DNA from: Bacteroides mediterraneensis
GTDB taxonomy: Bacteria > Bacteroidota > Bacteroidia > Bacteroidales > Bacteroidaceae
Length of the DNA: 64,000 nt
Direction of reading: 5' to 3'
NCBI RefSeq assembly: GCF_025993685.1
Contig: NZ_DAJPEN010000001.1
Coordinates: 3,658,001 to 3,722,000 of the forward strand
Shown here piece by piece: positions 42,447 through 49,805 of this stretch. A model generated the notes under the pieces. The model made no database searches. It had not been told where the DNA came from and worked only from the letters and a program-made list of their open reading frames with translations. The translations under genes were made by a program, and so were the position numbers. How positions within the stretch are numbered: position 1 is the stretch's first letter; each line of letters starts with the position of its first letter.

Positions 42447-42712
42447 ATTTCAGTAAGTTATAGTGTTAGCAAGCTGAAAGGACATAATTAACGAAAGGTG
42501 TTATTGAAATTATCTTCTATTCTCAAATTCTCGCAAAATTTGAAATGGCATGAAGATGATAGCAATAGCACCCACACTTGATATATACCTACCTTATGTT
42601 TGTAAGGTTTCTATATACCGTTTGGTGTGGGGCTATTGTTTTATCCATGCCAAGGCAATGCGAGAAGCCAGAGAATAGGGTAAAACAAATAGTGTTCCCA
42701 CACCTTTTTTAT
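42447..42712 (+). ncRNA. Candidate structured RNA gene of the element
   Basis: A noncoding stretch with nested complementary segments. First hairpin: TTTCAG (42448-42453) with CTGAAA (42474-42479). Long arm, from outside in: AAAGGTG 42494-42500 with CACCTTT 42701-42707; CTATTCTC 42517-42524 with GAGAATAG 42671-42678; TTCTCGC 42528-42534 with GCGAGAA 42660-42666; TGGCATG 42546-42552 with CATGCCA 42646-42652; CAATAGC 42563-42569 with GCTATTG 42632-42638; CCCACAC 42571-42577 with GTGTGGG 42625-42631; TATATA 42582-42587 with 42612-42617; ACCTTA 42591-42596 with TAAGGT 42603-42608. All are perfect and correctly nested. The outer stem ends in a T run, as in an intrinsic terminator. There is no reverse transcriptase nearby, so a retron is unlikely. 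A DNA-level role (origin or MITE-like remnant) is the alternative. Confidence 0.55.
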
Positions 42713-42759
42713 TTATCGCTTATTGTAGGGAACAGGTAAGCACTAAGTTATCACATACT

Positions 42760-43056
42760 ATGGGTTTATTTAGTGGAATCAATGCTGTAAATGAAATTAA
42801 TTCTCTTATTACTCAGATAGAGAGAAATATGAATGCTTTAGCTCCTATGATAGAATTAAACGGAATGAGGCATACCACACAATCCAAAGAACTAACAAAG
42901 CTAGTCCGCAGGGATTTGGATAGAATTAAAGACTTGTTGAATCAACATAGTTCTGCAAGAATAGCTGTTTACAGACTTAAAGGCGATAAAGTAGATTCTA
43001 CAACATTAGTTGGATTTCTTGAAATGTGTCTAAAACAAGCTGAAAGTCTTATATAA
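42760..43056 (+). CDS. Unknown small protein, 98 residues
   Basis: A soluble, mostly helical protein starting MGLFSGINAVNEINSLITQIERNMNAL, with a basic middle (TKLVRRDLDRIKDLL). I do not recognise a family. It begins about 50 bases after the candidate RNA and is followed 2 bases later by the 28-residue membrane peptide, suggesting a small operon ending with the lipoprotein gene. Confidence 0.6.
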   Translation: MGLFSGINAVNEINSLITQIERNMNALAPMIELNGMRHTTQSKELTKLVRRDLDRIKDLLNQHSSARIAVYRLKGDKVDSTTLVGFLEMCLKQAESLI

Positions 43057-43058
43057 TT

Positions 43059-43145
43059 ATGGATGCAAATGATATTAAGTTAGGATTACTCATTTTAGTA
43101 ATAGTCCTTATTGGAGTTTTGGTAGGTTACTGCTTAGTAGGTTAA
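43059..43145 (+). CDS. 28-residue single-span membrane peptide
   Basis: A short frame, ATG at 43059 to TAA at 43145, encoding MDANDIKLG then a continuous hydrophobic helix (LLILVIVLIGVLVGYCLVG). It is packed between the 98-residue gene (2 bases) and the lipoprotein gene (17 bases). Such a peptide could be a membrane-acting toxin or a small accessory protein. Its position and clean helix make it plausible, but it is too short for certainty. Confidence 0.4.
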   Translation: MDANDIKLGLLILVIVLIGVLVGYCLVG

Positions 43146-43162
43146 AATAAAATAGCTATAAC

Positions 43163-43555
43163 ATGAAAATATTTTATCTATTTGGATTAATGATACTGTT
43201 ATTATCTTCATGTAATGATACCTCTGGTACATATTTAATCTCTGAGGTCACATTTAAAGATAATAACCTATCTGAACAAGAGAAACAAGAAACTATCAAT
43301 GAGTTTCTTAATCGAGAAGTTCACCTTACTGTTCTTACAGAAAAAGTTGAGTTGGTATTGTCTGATAAGCCTAACACCTCTAAAATAACCCTGCAACGTA
43401 CATCTAACAATTACTACTCAACAACCGATGGGAATATTACCATAAATTTAGAATTAGCTAATAAAAACTTTGTACAGACTCAATACAGATTAATTGAATA
43501 TGGTAGTACTAATAATAAATTTTTCAACTTATATATGATTTTAGATAAGCAATAA
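43163..43555 (+). CDS. Small lipoprotein of unknown function
   Basis: A 130-residue protein with a lipoprotein signal (MKIFYLFGLMILLLSSC, Cys17) followed by CNDTSGTYLISEVTF. The rest is beta-rich and polar, with no recognised family. It resembles small immunity or accessory lipoproteins found next to mobile-element cargo, but this is only a resemblance in size and location. A hairpin terminator lies about 60 bases after the stop. It is the last gene before attR. Confidence 0.65.
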   Translation: MKIFYLFGLMILLLSSCNDTSGTYLISEVTFKDNNLSEQEKQETINEFLNREVHLTVLTEKVELVLSDKPNTSKITLQRTSNNYYSTTDGNITINLELANKNFVQTQYRLIEYGSTNNKFFNLYMILDKQ

Positions 43556-43613
43556 CGATAGTAGGCATAATAGCTATCTATAATCACAAATAATAATCAA
43601 TTTAACAATAAAT

Positions 43614-43654
43614 AAAAACAGTATTTGAGCCTAAAAACTCTTATGCTGTTTTTC
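43614..43654 (+). terminator. Terminator after the lipoprotein gene
   Basis: AAAAACAG pairs with CTGTTTTT, with an inner GAG/CTC pair, followed by CTTTT. Confidence 0.65.
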
Positions 43655-43964
43655 TTTTATAGAGCTACTACATTTTAAGGAAATATCCAGATTATAAACC
43701 CCAATAAATAAAATGTTGTAGCATATCTAAAATAGAGAAATAAGGGAAAAGTCAAACAATTACAGAAGAAAGCAATATAATATAACTATAAACCCTTAAA
43801 TATCTTTAGTTCCCAACCCCAATTATAAAGTAGCAAACTTGTACTTCATCTATGATATAGCTATATTTGTACAAGTTTAAGTGTTTCACTATTGTTTCAC
43901 ATAAACTTACAATAGAGATTATTAATTTAGTGATTCATAGCCTTTTAACAGGGAAACAAGAAAT
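43655..43964. other. Right-end noncoding region of the element
   Basis: No gene seen. AAACTTGTAC (43835-43844) and GTACAAGTTT (43869-43878) form a perfect 10-bp inverted repeat, with the palindrome ATATAGCTATAT (43855-43866) between them. The 18-bp arm-like repeat follows at 43883. This looks like a recombinase or excisionase binding region. Confidence 0.55.
43883..43900 (+). repeat. Right candidate arm site (18-bp repeat)
   Basis: GTTTCACTATTGTTTCAC, identical to 33234-33251 and in the same orientation, 65 bases inside attR. Confidence 0.7.
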
Positions 43965-44013
43965 AGACTCATAATCTGGAGGTCCCAGGTTCAAGCCCTG
44001 GCTGGTCCACGAA
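43965..44013 (+). repeat. attR: 49-bp copy of the tRNA-Met 3' end
   Basis: Exact copy of 33086-33134. It lacks the 5' half of the tRNA and is not a functional tRNA gene. The base before and the base after the core differ from attL, which defines the repeat limits. Confidence 0.93.
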
Positions 44014-44022
44014 GAATAACAG

Positions 44023-44056
44023 GAGGCCGTCTCAAAATAAACCTTGAGATGGCCTC
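44023..44056 (-). terminator. Hairpin downstream of the IS1182-type transposase
   Basis: GAGGCCGTCTCAA and TTGAGATGGCCTC form a near-perfect 13-bp stem. It may be the left end of the insertion sequence, a terminator, or both. No exact partner is seen on the right side of the transposase. Confidence 0.5.
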
Positions 44057-44167
44057 TGTCGTTTCATATCAGATTGAAGTCGTTTGGATTTTTCCTCAAA
44101 AAGGAATTTACAAGTTTCCTTCTACAGATTTCACGTTTTACACCGTTTTTCCCTCGTCAGAAGCCTC

Positions 44168-45679
44168 CTAAGAGGCTACTTTTGCAAGATTATGCGCTAT
44201 GGCCAGCAGGCCAAACTCAATTTCCACCTTTTTCAGCCCACGAAGATGGAACCTCTTGAAGTGCTTGTTGTTCTTGAGGTTTCCAAATACGGCTTCCACA
44301 TCCTGCGGCCGCTGGCTCCGGTATTTAAGACCTTCCTCGGAGAGGAGTTTCTCACGTTCCCTTTCCTTGATTTTTCTCAGCCGATGATTCACTTGCACAA
44401 TCCTTTCCGACCGGCTTCTGTGACACCGGCATCTTAACGGGCAGCCCTTGCAGTTCCGTGCCCTGTACCTTGAGACGGTCTGTACAAAACCGTTGTCTGT
44501 CGTCCGCTTTACATCGGAGAGTCTTTCCATCCTCTGTCCCATCGGACAGTACATCCCGTCGGTTTCTTCATTATAGTAGAAGTTGGCGGACAGGAACGGG
44601 TCATTCCTGAAGCTCCTTTTCTGTTCCTTATGGAAATAGTTGTACTTTATGAAGGTTTCAATGCCATGCCTGAAGGCGTACAGGTAGTTCTCCTCGCTTC
44701 CGTACCCGGCGTCACAGACGGACACGTCAGGATATCTGCCGTACAGGGAATGGAAGTCTTCCATGTGCAGGGGATAGGTGGAGGTGTCACCGGCACACTG
44801 GTGGAGGGTATAGTTCAGGATGAACTGTCTGTTGGTACTGACCTGCGGGTTGTATCCGGGCTTGAGCTGCCCGTTCCTCATGTGGTCCTCCTTCATCCGC
44901 ATGAACGTGGCGTCGGGGTCTGTCTTGGAGTAGCTGTTGCGCCCGTCGAGAATCTTTCCCTGGGATTCGTATTTCTTCAGCTGTTCGGGCCATGCCTTCC
45001 TCACGCGCCGGACCTTGGCCTTCACTTTCCGGTCCGCATCCGTTCCCTCCAGAGCTTCATGTATCTGTTCCAGCGCCCTTTCCACCTTCTCGGGGGTGAT
45101 GTCCTGGTAAGTGACGGGAGCGGAGTCGCGCAGCTCCTGCTTGGTGACGGACTCGGCGTACCGCCATATCTCCTCAAGCTGTTCCGCAATTCTGGAGATG
45201 CGGGTGTGGATGGACTTGCCCCAGACGAACGTATAACGGTTGGCGTTCGCCTCCATCTTCGTCCCGTCGGTGCAGGCTACGTCCAGACTTACAAAGCCCT
45301 CCGCCACGAGGAACTTCACGATGGTGGCGAAGACGGTCTTGAGCACATCCTTCAGCCGGCTGCTGCGAAAACGGTTGATGGTGTTGTGGTCAGGCACCCT
45401 GGTACCGGTCAGCCACATGAAGCGGATGTCATTGCGGCAGAACTCCTCAATGCGGCGGCTGGAATAGATATTGCGCAGATAGGCATATACCAGAATCTGC
45501 AGCATCATGCGGGGATGGTAGGCCGGACAGCCTTTGACGGAGTACTTGCGGTAAAGTTCTTCCAGGCTGATCTGTTCAATGATGCGGTGAACAACCCGGA
45601 CCGGATCGTTCTGGGGAATAAAATCGCCTAAACACGGAGGTAAAAGCAGATTATCGTTGGAGGTATAGTTTTTAAACAT
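44168..45679 (-). CDS. IS1182 family transposase
   Basis: A 503-residue DDE transposase. It has the DUF772-type N-domain (CPAYHPRMMLQILVYAYL, GTRVPDHNTINRFR), the catalytic region with CTDGTKMEANANRYTFVW and CDAGYGSEENY, a cysteine cluster CKGCPLRCRC, and the C-terminal RPQDVEAVFGNLKNNKHFKRF. The frame is intact. It lies immediately outside attR, so the insertion sequence is in the chromosome and not in the tRNA-Met element. Element ends are not clear on the right, where a complete IS66 abuts. Confidence 0.93.
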   Translation of the reverse strand: MFKNYTSNDNLLLPPCLGDFIPQNDPVRVVHRIIEQISLEELYRKYSVKGCPAYHPRMMLQILVYAYLRNIYSSRRIEEFCRNDIRFMWLTGTRVPDHNTINRFRSSRLKDVLKTVFATIVKFLVAEGFVSLDVACTDGTKMEANANRYTFVWGKSIHTRISRIAEQLEEIWRYAESVTKQELRDSAPVTYQDITPEKVERALEQIHEALEGTDADRKVKAKVRRVRKAWPEQLKKYESQGKILDGRNSYSKTDPDATFMRMKEDHMRNGQLKPGYNPQVSTNRQFILNYTLHQCAGDTSTYPLHMEDFHSLYGRYPDVSVCDAGYGSEENYLYAFRHGIETFIKYNYFHKEQKRSFRNDPFLSANFYYNEETDGMYCPMGQRMERLSDVKRTTDNGFVQTVSRYRARNCKGCPLRCRCHRSRSERIVQVNHRLRKIKEREREKLLSEEGLKYRSQRPQDVEAVFGNLKNNKHFKRFHLRGLKKVEIEFGLLAIAHNLAKVAS

Positions 45680-45730
45680 TATCTTTGGGATATATTGCTT
45701 GATTCCCTAAGATACGAAAAATTAGGGAGA

Positions 45731-45778
45731 CGGGCAAGTCCTGACTGAGCGAAGTTTGGGCTTGCCCGATTTTTTTTG
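45731..45778 (+). terminator. Strong terminator between the IS1182 and IS66 genes
   Basis: CGGGCAAG and CTTGCCCG form an 8-bp GC-rich stem followed by ATTTTTTTT. On the plus strand it would block transcription into the IS66 genes. Confidence 0.75.
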
Positions 45779-45864
45779 CAGACACAAAAAAGGTAAGCAT
45801 TCGGTAAACCACGTATTTTTGTCTCCAACTTCCATCATTAACTTTACGTCCAAAAAGCAAAGTT

Positions 45865-46242
45865 ATGATGACACGAGAAGAAGTAGTAGAGATAATGAAC
45901 TACTGCAAAGAGCACAAAGTGACTTATAAGTCAAGATTAGAGGAGCTCAATATCCCTGTATGGCGGTTTTATGACAGCAAATCCCGTTATGCCGCCGAGC
46001 AATCATCGGGTAAATCGGCTCAAGGTGAGTTTATCGAGCTTCCCCACAGCGGATCTTTTGTTCCTGTTCCTTCATTTGCCGGAACAAGCGGGCGTAAACA
46101 GAAAAACGCACCGATCCCGCCAAGCGGATTGAAAGAGATAGAAATACGTACACCGGCCGGTACTGCCATACGCATTTGCGGTGAGCTAAATGAAAAGGAA
46201 CTGTTTTCAATCATCCAGGCCTGCAGCCATGTTCAGCCTTAA
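45865..46242 (+). CDS. tnpA: IS66 family accessory protein TnpA
   Basis: 125-residue OrfA of the complete IS66. It begins MMTREEVVEIMNYCKEHKV and is followed by the helix-turn-helix-like region (LEELNIPVWRFYDSKSRY). The late segment KEIEIRTPAGTAIRICGELNEKELFSII matches the TnpA C-terminal pattern. It overlaps tnpB by 14 bases. The N-terminus is intact here, unlike the copy near 4.4 kb. Confidence 0.88.
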   Translation: MMTREEVVEIMNYCKEHKVTYKSRLEELNIPVWRFYDSKSRYAAEQSSGKSAQGEFIELPHSGSFVPVPSFAGTSGRKQKNAPIPPSGLKEIEIRTPAGTAIRICGELNEKELFSIIQACSHVQP

Positions 46243-46597
46243 TGACAGTATGCGCTATCTGTTGTATAACCGCCCGACTGATATGCGCAAAAGCTTTCAT
46301 ACTCTCAGCGGTATCATTACCGACGCCATGGGTCAGGACCCCAGCAACGGCAACGTATATATCTTCATAAACCGTGCCCGTGACCGCATAAAGCTCCTGC
46401 ATTGGGAGCCGGGCGGCATGGTGCTGTATTCCAAACTTCTGGAAGCCGGTACCTTAGGCAAGCCTGATTCTGCCAACGACAATGAGGTCTGTACAAATAT
46501 AGAATGGCGGGAACTTGTCATGATTGTGGAGGGTATCATGGAAGCCCGCGACTCCCGTCGCACGAGACTTGAAGACCTGCAGAAACTTCGAAAATAG
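46229..46597 (+). CDS. tnpB: IS66 family accessory protein TnpB
   Basis: 122-residue IS66 Orf2. MFSLNDSMRYLLYNRPTDMRKS, GNVYIFINRARDRIKLLHWE and WRELVMIVEGIMEARDS identify it. The start at 46229 aligns with other TnpB proteins; the longer frame from 46190 adds residues that belong to the overlapping tnpA reading. Confidence 0.93.
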   Translation: MFSLNDSMRYLLYNRPTDMRKSFHTLSGIITDAMGQDPSNGNVYIFINRARDRIKLLHWEPGGMVLYSKLLEAGTLGKPDSANDNEVCTNIEWRELVMIVEGIMEARDSRRTRLEDLQKLRK

Positions 46598-46674
46598 TAT
46601 CGGATTTTTACTCTATTCGCTTTTGTATGTCATTGGATTTTAGTATATTTACATTGTAGAACAATGAGATACAG

Positions 46675-48240
46675 ATGCTTACAGAAGAACAGGAAAAAGC
46701 CTTATTGGAAGAAATTGAGAAGCTCCGTCAGGATAAAGCGGCGCTTATCAGCAGGGTTTCCTCGCTGGAACAATCCCTTTACTGGCTCCGGAAAAAAGTC
46801 TTTGGGCGGATGAGCGAGAAGAGTCTTCCGCTTGATCCCAACCAGCTGTTTCTGTTCTCAAAGGAGGAAATGTCCTCCATGGAAATATCCCGGATGGAGG
46901 AGGAAGTCCGCAAGAGTGAAGAAGAAATCACCAGAACTATAAAAGTCAAGGAAAAACCGGTCCGCAAGTCTCTGGACACTTCCTCACTGCCTGTAGAGGT
47001 TGTTGATCTTTACCCTGAAGGGACAACAGACGAGGAAGGCAGGCTTAAGGATGAATTCATTGAAATCGGAAAGGAAGAGAGTTCACGCCTGGAACGTGTT
47101 CCGGCAAAAGTATATATCCTGAAGACCGTCCGTCACAAAGTGATAAGTAAATCCGATATGGAGAAATACCCCGAGGAAAGGCAGATTCTGATTCACCCGC
47201 TACCTCTTGTTCCGGTCAGCAAATGTATGGCAGGCGCCTCGGTCCTGACGGACATTATCATCGGCAAGTTCATGTATCATCTCCCGTTCTACCGTCTGAT
47301 ACAGCAGTATCGCGAATCAGGAATCAGCATAAGCGAATCTACCATGTGCGGATGGTATGAAATGGCGGTGGAGAAACTCAAGCTGCTGTACAACCTGCTC
47401 AAACAGAAGATACTCTCCAGTGAGTATATACAAGTGGACGAGAGTGTCATTCCTGTGATGGACAATGAGAAACATAAGGCGAAAAAAGGGTATGAGTGGT
47501 GCGTGCGCGACGGCATCACGGGGGACGTCATGTTCCATTATGACCGTGGCAGCCGTTCGGGGATGGTAGCCCGTGAACTGCTGGGATGCTACCGTGGCAT
47601 TGTGCAATGTGACGGCTATGCAGCTTACGAACAGTTCGAGCAGATGAAAGGAATCACCCTGGTCGGCTGCTGGGCACATGCCAGAAGGAAGTACGTGGAT
47701 GCCCTGGAAGAGAACAGGACCCTGGCCACACAGGCAATACACTACATCGGCAAGCTGTACAAGATAGAATCTGAAGCCAATGATGCCGGACTCGCAGCCG
47801 AAGAGCGTAAGGAAAAACGTATAAGCGAAGCCTATCCGCTGATACTTGAATTTGAAAAGTGGCTGCAGGATGCTTATCTTAGAGTGCTTCCTAAAAGCCG
47901 CATGGGTAAAGCCATCGAATATACGTACACGCTTCTTCCCAGGCTTTCCAGATACGTAAACGACGGAAGAATCGAAATTGATGACAACCGCATAGAAAAT
48001 GCCATAAGACCTTTGGCTTTGGGAAGAAAGAATTATCTGTTCTGCGGCAACGACGCATCCGCATACAGGGCTGCCATCGTGTACTCACTGATTGCCACCT
48101 GCAAGTCTGCAGAAGTAGACCCCAGAATCTGGATGGAAGATGTCCTGAGTAAAATCCCATATTATGAAAGGGATGAGAAGAATATGGAAGAACTTCTACC
48201 ACGTAATTGGGCTAAATCCCATCAAACTTGTTCCGAATAG
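46675..48240 (+). CDS. tnpC: IS66 family transposase TnpC
   Basis: 521-residue transposase, intact. It has an N-terminal coiled coil with YWLRKKVFGRMSEK, a central domain with FYRLIQQYRESG, SEYIQVDESVIPV and VQCDGYAAYEQFE, and a C-terminal DDNRIENAIRPLALGRKNYLFCGN. It is clearly diverged from the TnpC at 5094-6734, so the two elements belong to different IS66 subgroups. The element ends 85 bases after the stop. Confidence 0.95.
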   Translation: MLTEEQEKALLEEIEKLRQDKAALISRVSSLEQSLYWLRKKVFGRMSEKSLPLDPNQLFLFSKEEMSSMEISRMEEEVRKSEEEITRTIKVKEKPVRKSLDTSSLPVEVVDLYPEGTTDEEGRLKDEFIEIGKEESSRLERVPAKVYILKTVRHKVISKSDMEKYPEERQILIHPLPLVPVSKCMAGASVLTDIIIGKFMYHLPFYRLIQQYRESGISISESTMCGWYEMAVEKLKLLYNLLKQKILSSEYIQVDESVIPVMDNEKHKAKKGYEWCVRDGITGDVMFHYDRGSRSGMVARELLGCYRGIVQCDGYAAYEQFEQMKGITLVGCWAHARRKYVDALEENRTLATQAIHYIGKLYKIESEANDAGLAAEERKEKRISEAYPLILEFEKWLQDAYLRVLPKSRMGKAIEYTYTLLPRLSRYVNDGRIEIDDNRIENAIRPLALGRKNYLFCGNDASAYRAAIVYSLIATCKSAEVDPRIWMEDVLSKIPYYERDEKNMEELLPRNWAKSHQTCSE

Positions 48241-48325
48241 ATACTATTAGTTCCGAATCGACTACAAATAACATCGATTCGGAACTAATTCACAAAATTT
48301 GCAACGTGGTTTACCGAATGCTTAC

Positions 48326-49731
48326 GAAAGAAGAAGGAATCCCGGCGTAACCGCGAACTCCTGGAGGGACTGCCGGTAGTTGAAGTGGTGATTGAACCCG
48401 ATCGGGTGGATTTGGACCGTTACAGACGGATCGGCGAGGAACGTACCCGTACGCTGGAATTTGAACCGGACAGGCTGTATGTAAAGGAGACTGTCCGTCC
48501 CAAATATGGACTGAAAGACAACCTGAGTCTTCCCAAGGAAGGTGAAAGCGGCGTAATCATTGCTCCGCTTCCACCTTCTCCTGTTTACAAATGTCTGGCC
48601 GGTTCCACCATGCTGGCCGAAATGCTCCTGCAGAAATACGAATATCACGTTCCATTCTACAGGCAGGTCAAGGAGTTCCGCCATCTGGGTGTCCGTCTTT
48701 CCGAAAGCACATTGAGCGGCTGGTTCAAGCCTGTGTGTGAACTGCTGAGACCACTTTATGACGAGCTGGTCCGGCTGGTTGTCGGCTGCGGATATGTTCA
48801 GGCGGACGAGACCACTGTAAGGGTGATCAGCAAGGGAAAGGGGAAGGCCGACAAGGAGTATCTGTGGATGGTCAGGGCGGTCATGGAAAAGCTGGTCATC
48901 TTCCATTACGATGACGGCTCCCGTTCGGGACAGACGATAAGGAAACTGCTGAAGGACTTCAAGGGATATCTGCAGAGTGACGGTTACAGTGCCTACAATG
49001 TATTTGAAGGTACTGAAGGAGTGTGCCTCATAGCCTGCCTGGCCCATATCAGACGTCATTTTGAGATGGCTCTGGAGGAAAACAGAGGTCTGGCGGAGCA
49101 TGCCTTGAAAATAATACAGGAGATTTATCGGACAGAGCACTTTGCCGACTCCCGGAAATATACGCCGGAAGAACGGCGTGAACTGCGGAACCGTCAGTCC
49201 GCCCCCCTGCTGGATTCCTTTGAAAAGTGGATGGAAAGCACATATATCAAGGTTCCGCCCAAAAGCCGGATGGGACAGGCCATCTCCTATGCGTATCCGT
49301 TATGGCCCAGAATGAAGGCCTGTCTCAAAGACGGCAATATAAAGATAGACAATAATCTGGCCGAAAATGCGATACGTCCTCTGACGCTCTCAAGAAAGAA
49401 CTTCCTCTTTTGTGGGAATCATGAGGCTGCGGAAAATACAGCGGTCATCTGTTCATTGCTTGCCACCTGCAAGTCACAGGAAGTCAATCCAAGAGAATGG
49501 CTGAATGATGTCATTGCCAGGCTTCCATATTATCAGAAAAAAGACTCCGGCAAAGATATCCGGGAACTGCTTCCGGATGTCTGGAAGTTGAAGAAGTCCA
49601 ACGAAAATCCAATTGAAGTCTAATAGAGATACAATATAGAATAGCAAACTCTTCCTGTCAACTTTATATTCGTTGATAAGAAGAGTTTGTTGTTTTATGA
49701 ATCTACAATGTGTATTTTATCGGATGCTTAC
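48326..49731 (+). mobile_element. Right-hand part of a second IS66, interrupted
   Basis: Begins inside tnpC at the right end of the complete IS66 and runs to an IS66 terminus GGATGCTTAC ending at 49731. The left part (tnpA, tnpB and about 120 codons of tnpC) is missing from the window; beyond the inserted IS66 is the IS1182-type element instead. A hairpin (CAAACTCTTC with GAAGAGTTTG, 49645-49689) follows the tnpC stop. Confidence 0.85.
48328..49623 (+). pseudogene. tnpC: 5'-truncated IS66 tnpC
   Basis: The frame is open from the IS junction (KKKESRRNRELLEGLP) to the stop at 49623. It matches TnpC 5094-6734 from about residue 120 onward, for example YRRIGEE, YVKETVRPKYGLKD, YHVPFYRQVKEFRHLG, YVQADETTV, DNNLAENAIRPLTLSRKNFLFCGN. 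An internal GTG at 48385 could start a shorter protein, but the N-terminal DNA-binding part is gone, so it is not a working transposase. It is much closer to the 5094-6734 copy than to the IS66 inserted into it. Confidence 0.85.
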
Positions 49732-49774
49732 GTTATTTCAGCGGTTTTTTCTTTATGTACTGTCCGCAAACAAA

Positions 49775-49799
49775 AAAGGCCGGCACACAGCCAGCCTTT
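49775..49799 (-). terminator. Terminator of the dipeptidyl peptidase gene
   Basis: On the minus strand AAAGGCTGGC and GCCGGCCTTT form a GC-rich stem around a short loop, followed by TTTG. It starts just after the stop at 49806. Confidence 0.85.
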
Positions 49800-49805
49800 C
49801 ATGAT

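Larger units (their letters stand above)
33086..44013 (+). mobile_element. tRNA-Met-integrated genomic element, about 10.9 kb
   Basis: Bounded by the 49-bp attL and attR. A tyrosine integrase is next to attL, and candidate arm repeats lie inside both ends. The DNA is visibly more AT-rich than both flanks. Contents in order: integrase, unknown 318-residue protein, unknown 305-residue protein, helicase-like ATPase, DUF3871, YefM/YoeB, small helical protein, RadC-like protein, second tyrosine recombinase, candidate structured RNA, 98-residue protein, 28-residue membrane peptide and a lipoprotein. Almost every gene reads rightward and is followed by its own hairpin. No relaxase, coupling protein, pilus, terminase, portal or capsid gene is recognisable. 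It is therefore a non-conjugative integrative element or satellite, perhaps dependent on a helper. Confidence 0.88.
45793..48325 (+). mobile_element. Complete IS66 family insertion sequence, 2533 bp
   Basis: Perfect 22-bp terminal inverted repeats: GTAAGCATTCGGTAAACCAC at the left (45793-45814) and its complement at 48304-48325. Inside are intact tnpA, tnpB and tnpC in standard order. The right end sits within the tnpC of another IS66. The 8 bases on the two sides (CAAAAAAG and GAAAGAAG) do not match exactly and the left neighbour is not tnpC, so a flank has been lost or rearranged. Confidence 0.92.

Noticed and set aside
42434..42712. A retron or diversity-generating element RNA
   Set aside because: No reverse transcriptase is encoded anywhere in the element or the window, and no template/variable repeat pair was seen. 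An unknown RNA remains the better description.
43965..44013. A second tRNA-Met gene
   Set aside because: Only the 3' part (from the anticodon arm) is present. There is no D-arm or 5' acceptor strand, so it is attR and not a gene.
33086..44013. A conjugative or mobilisable transposon
   Set aside because: No relaxase, TraG-type coupling protein or Tra genes can be recognised. The unknown proteins do not show relaxase His clusters. Mobilisation in trans cannot be excluded, so only self-transfer is rejected.
44630..45631. A 333-codon open frame on the plus strand
   Set aside because: It is antisense to the IS1182-type transposase, whose motifs are clear on the minus strand.
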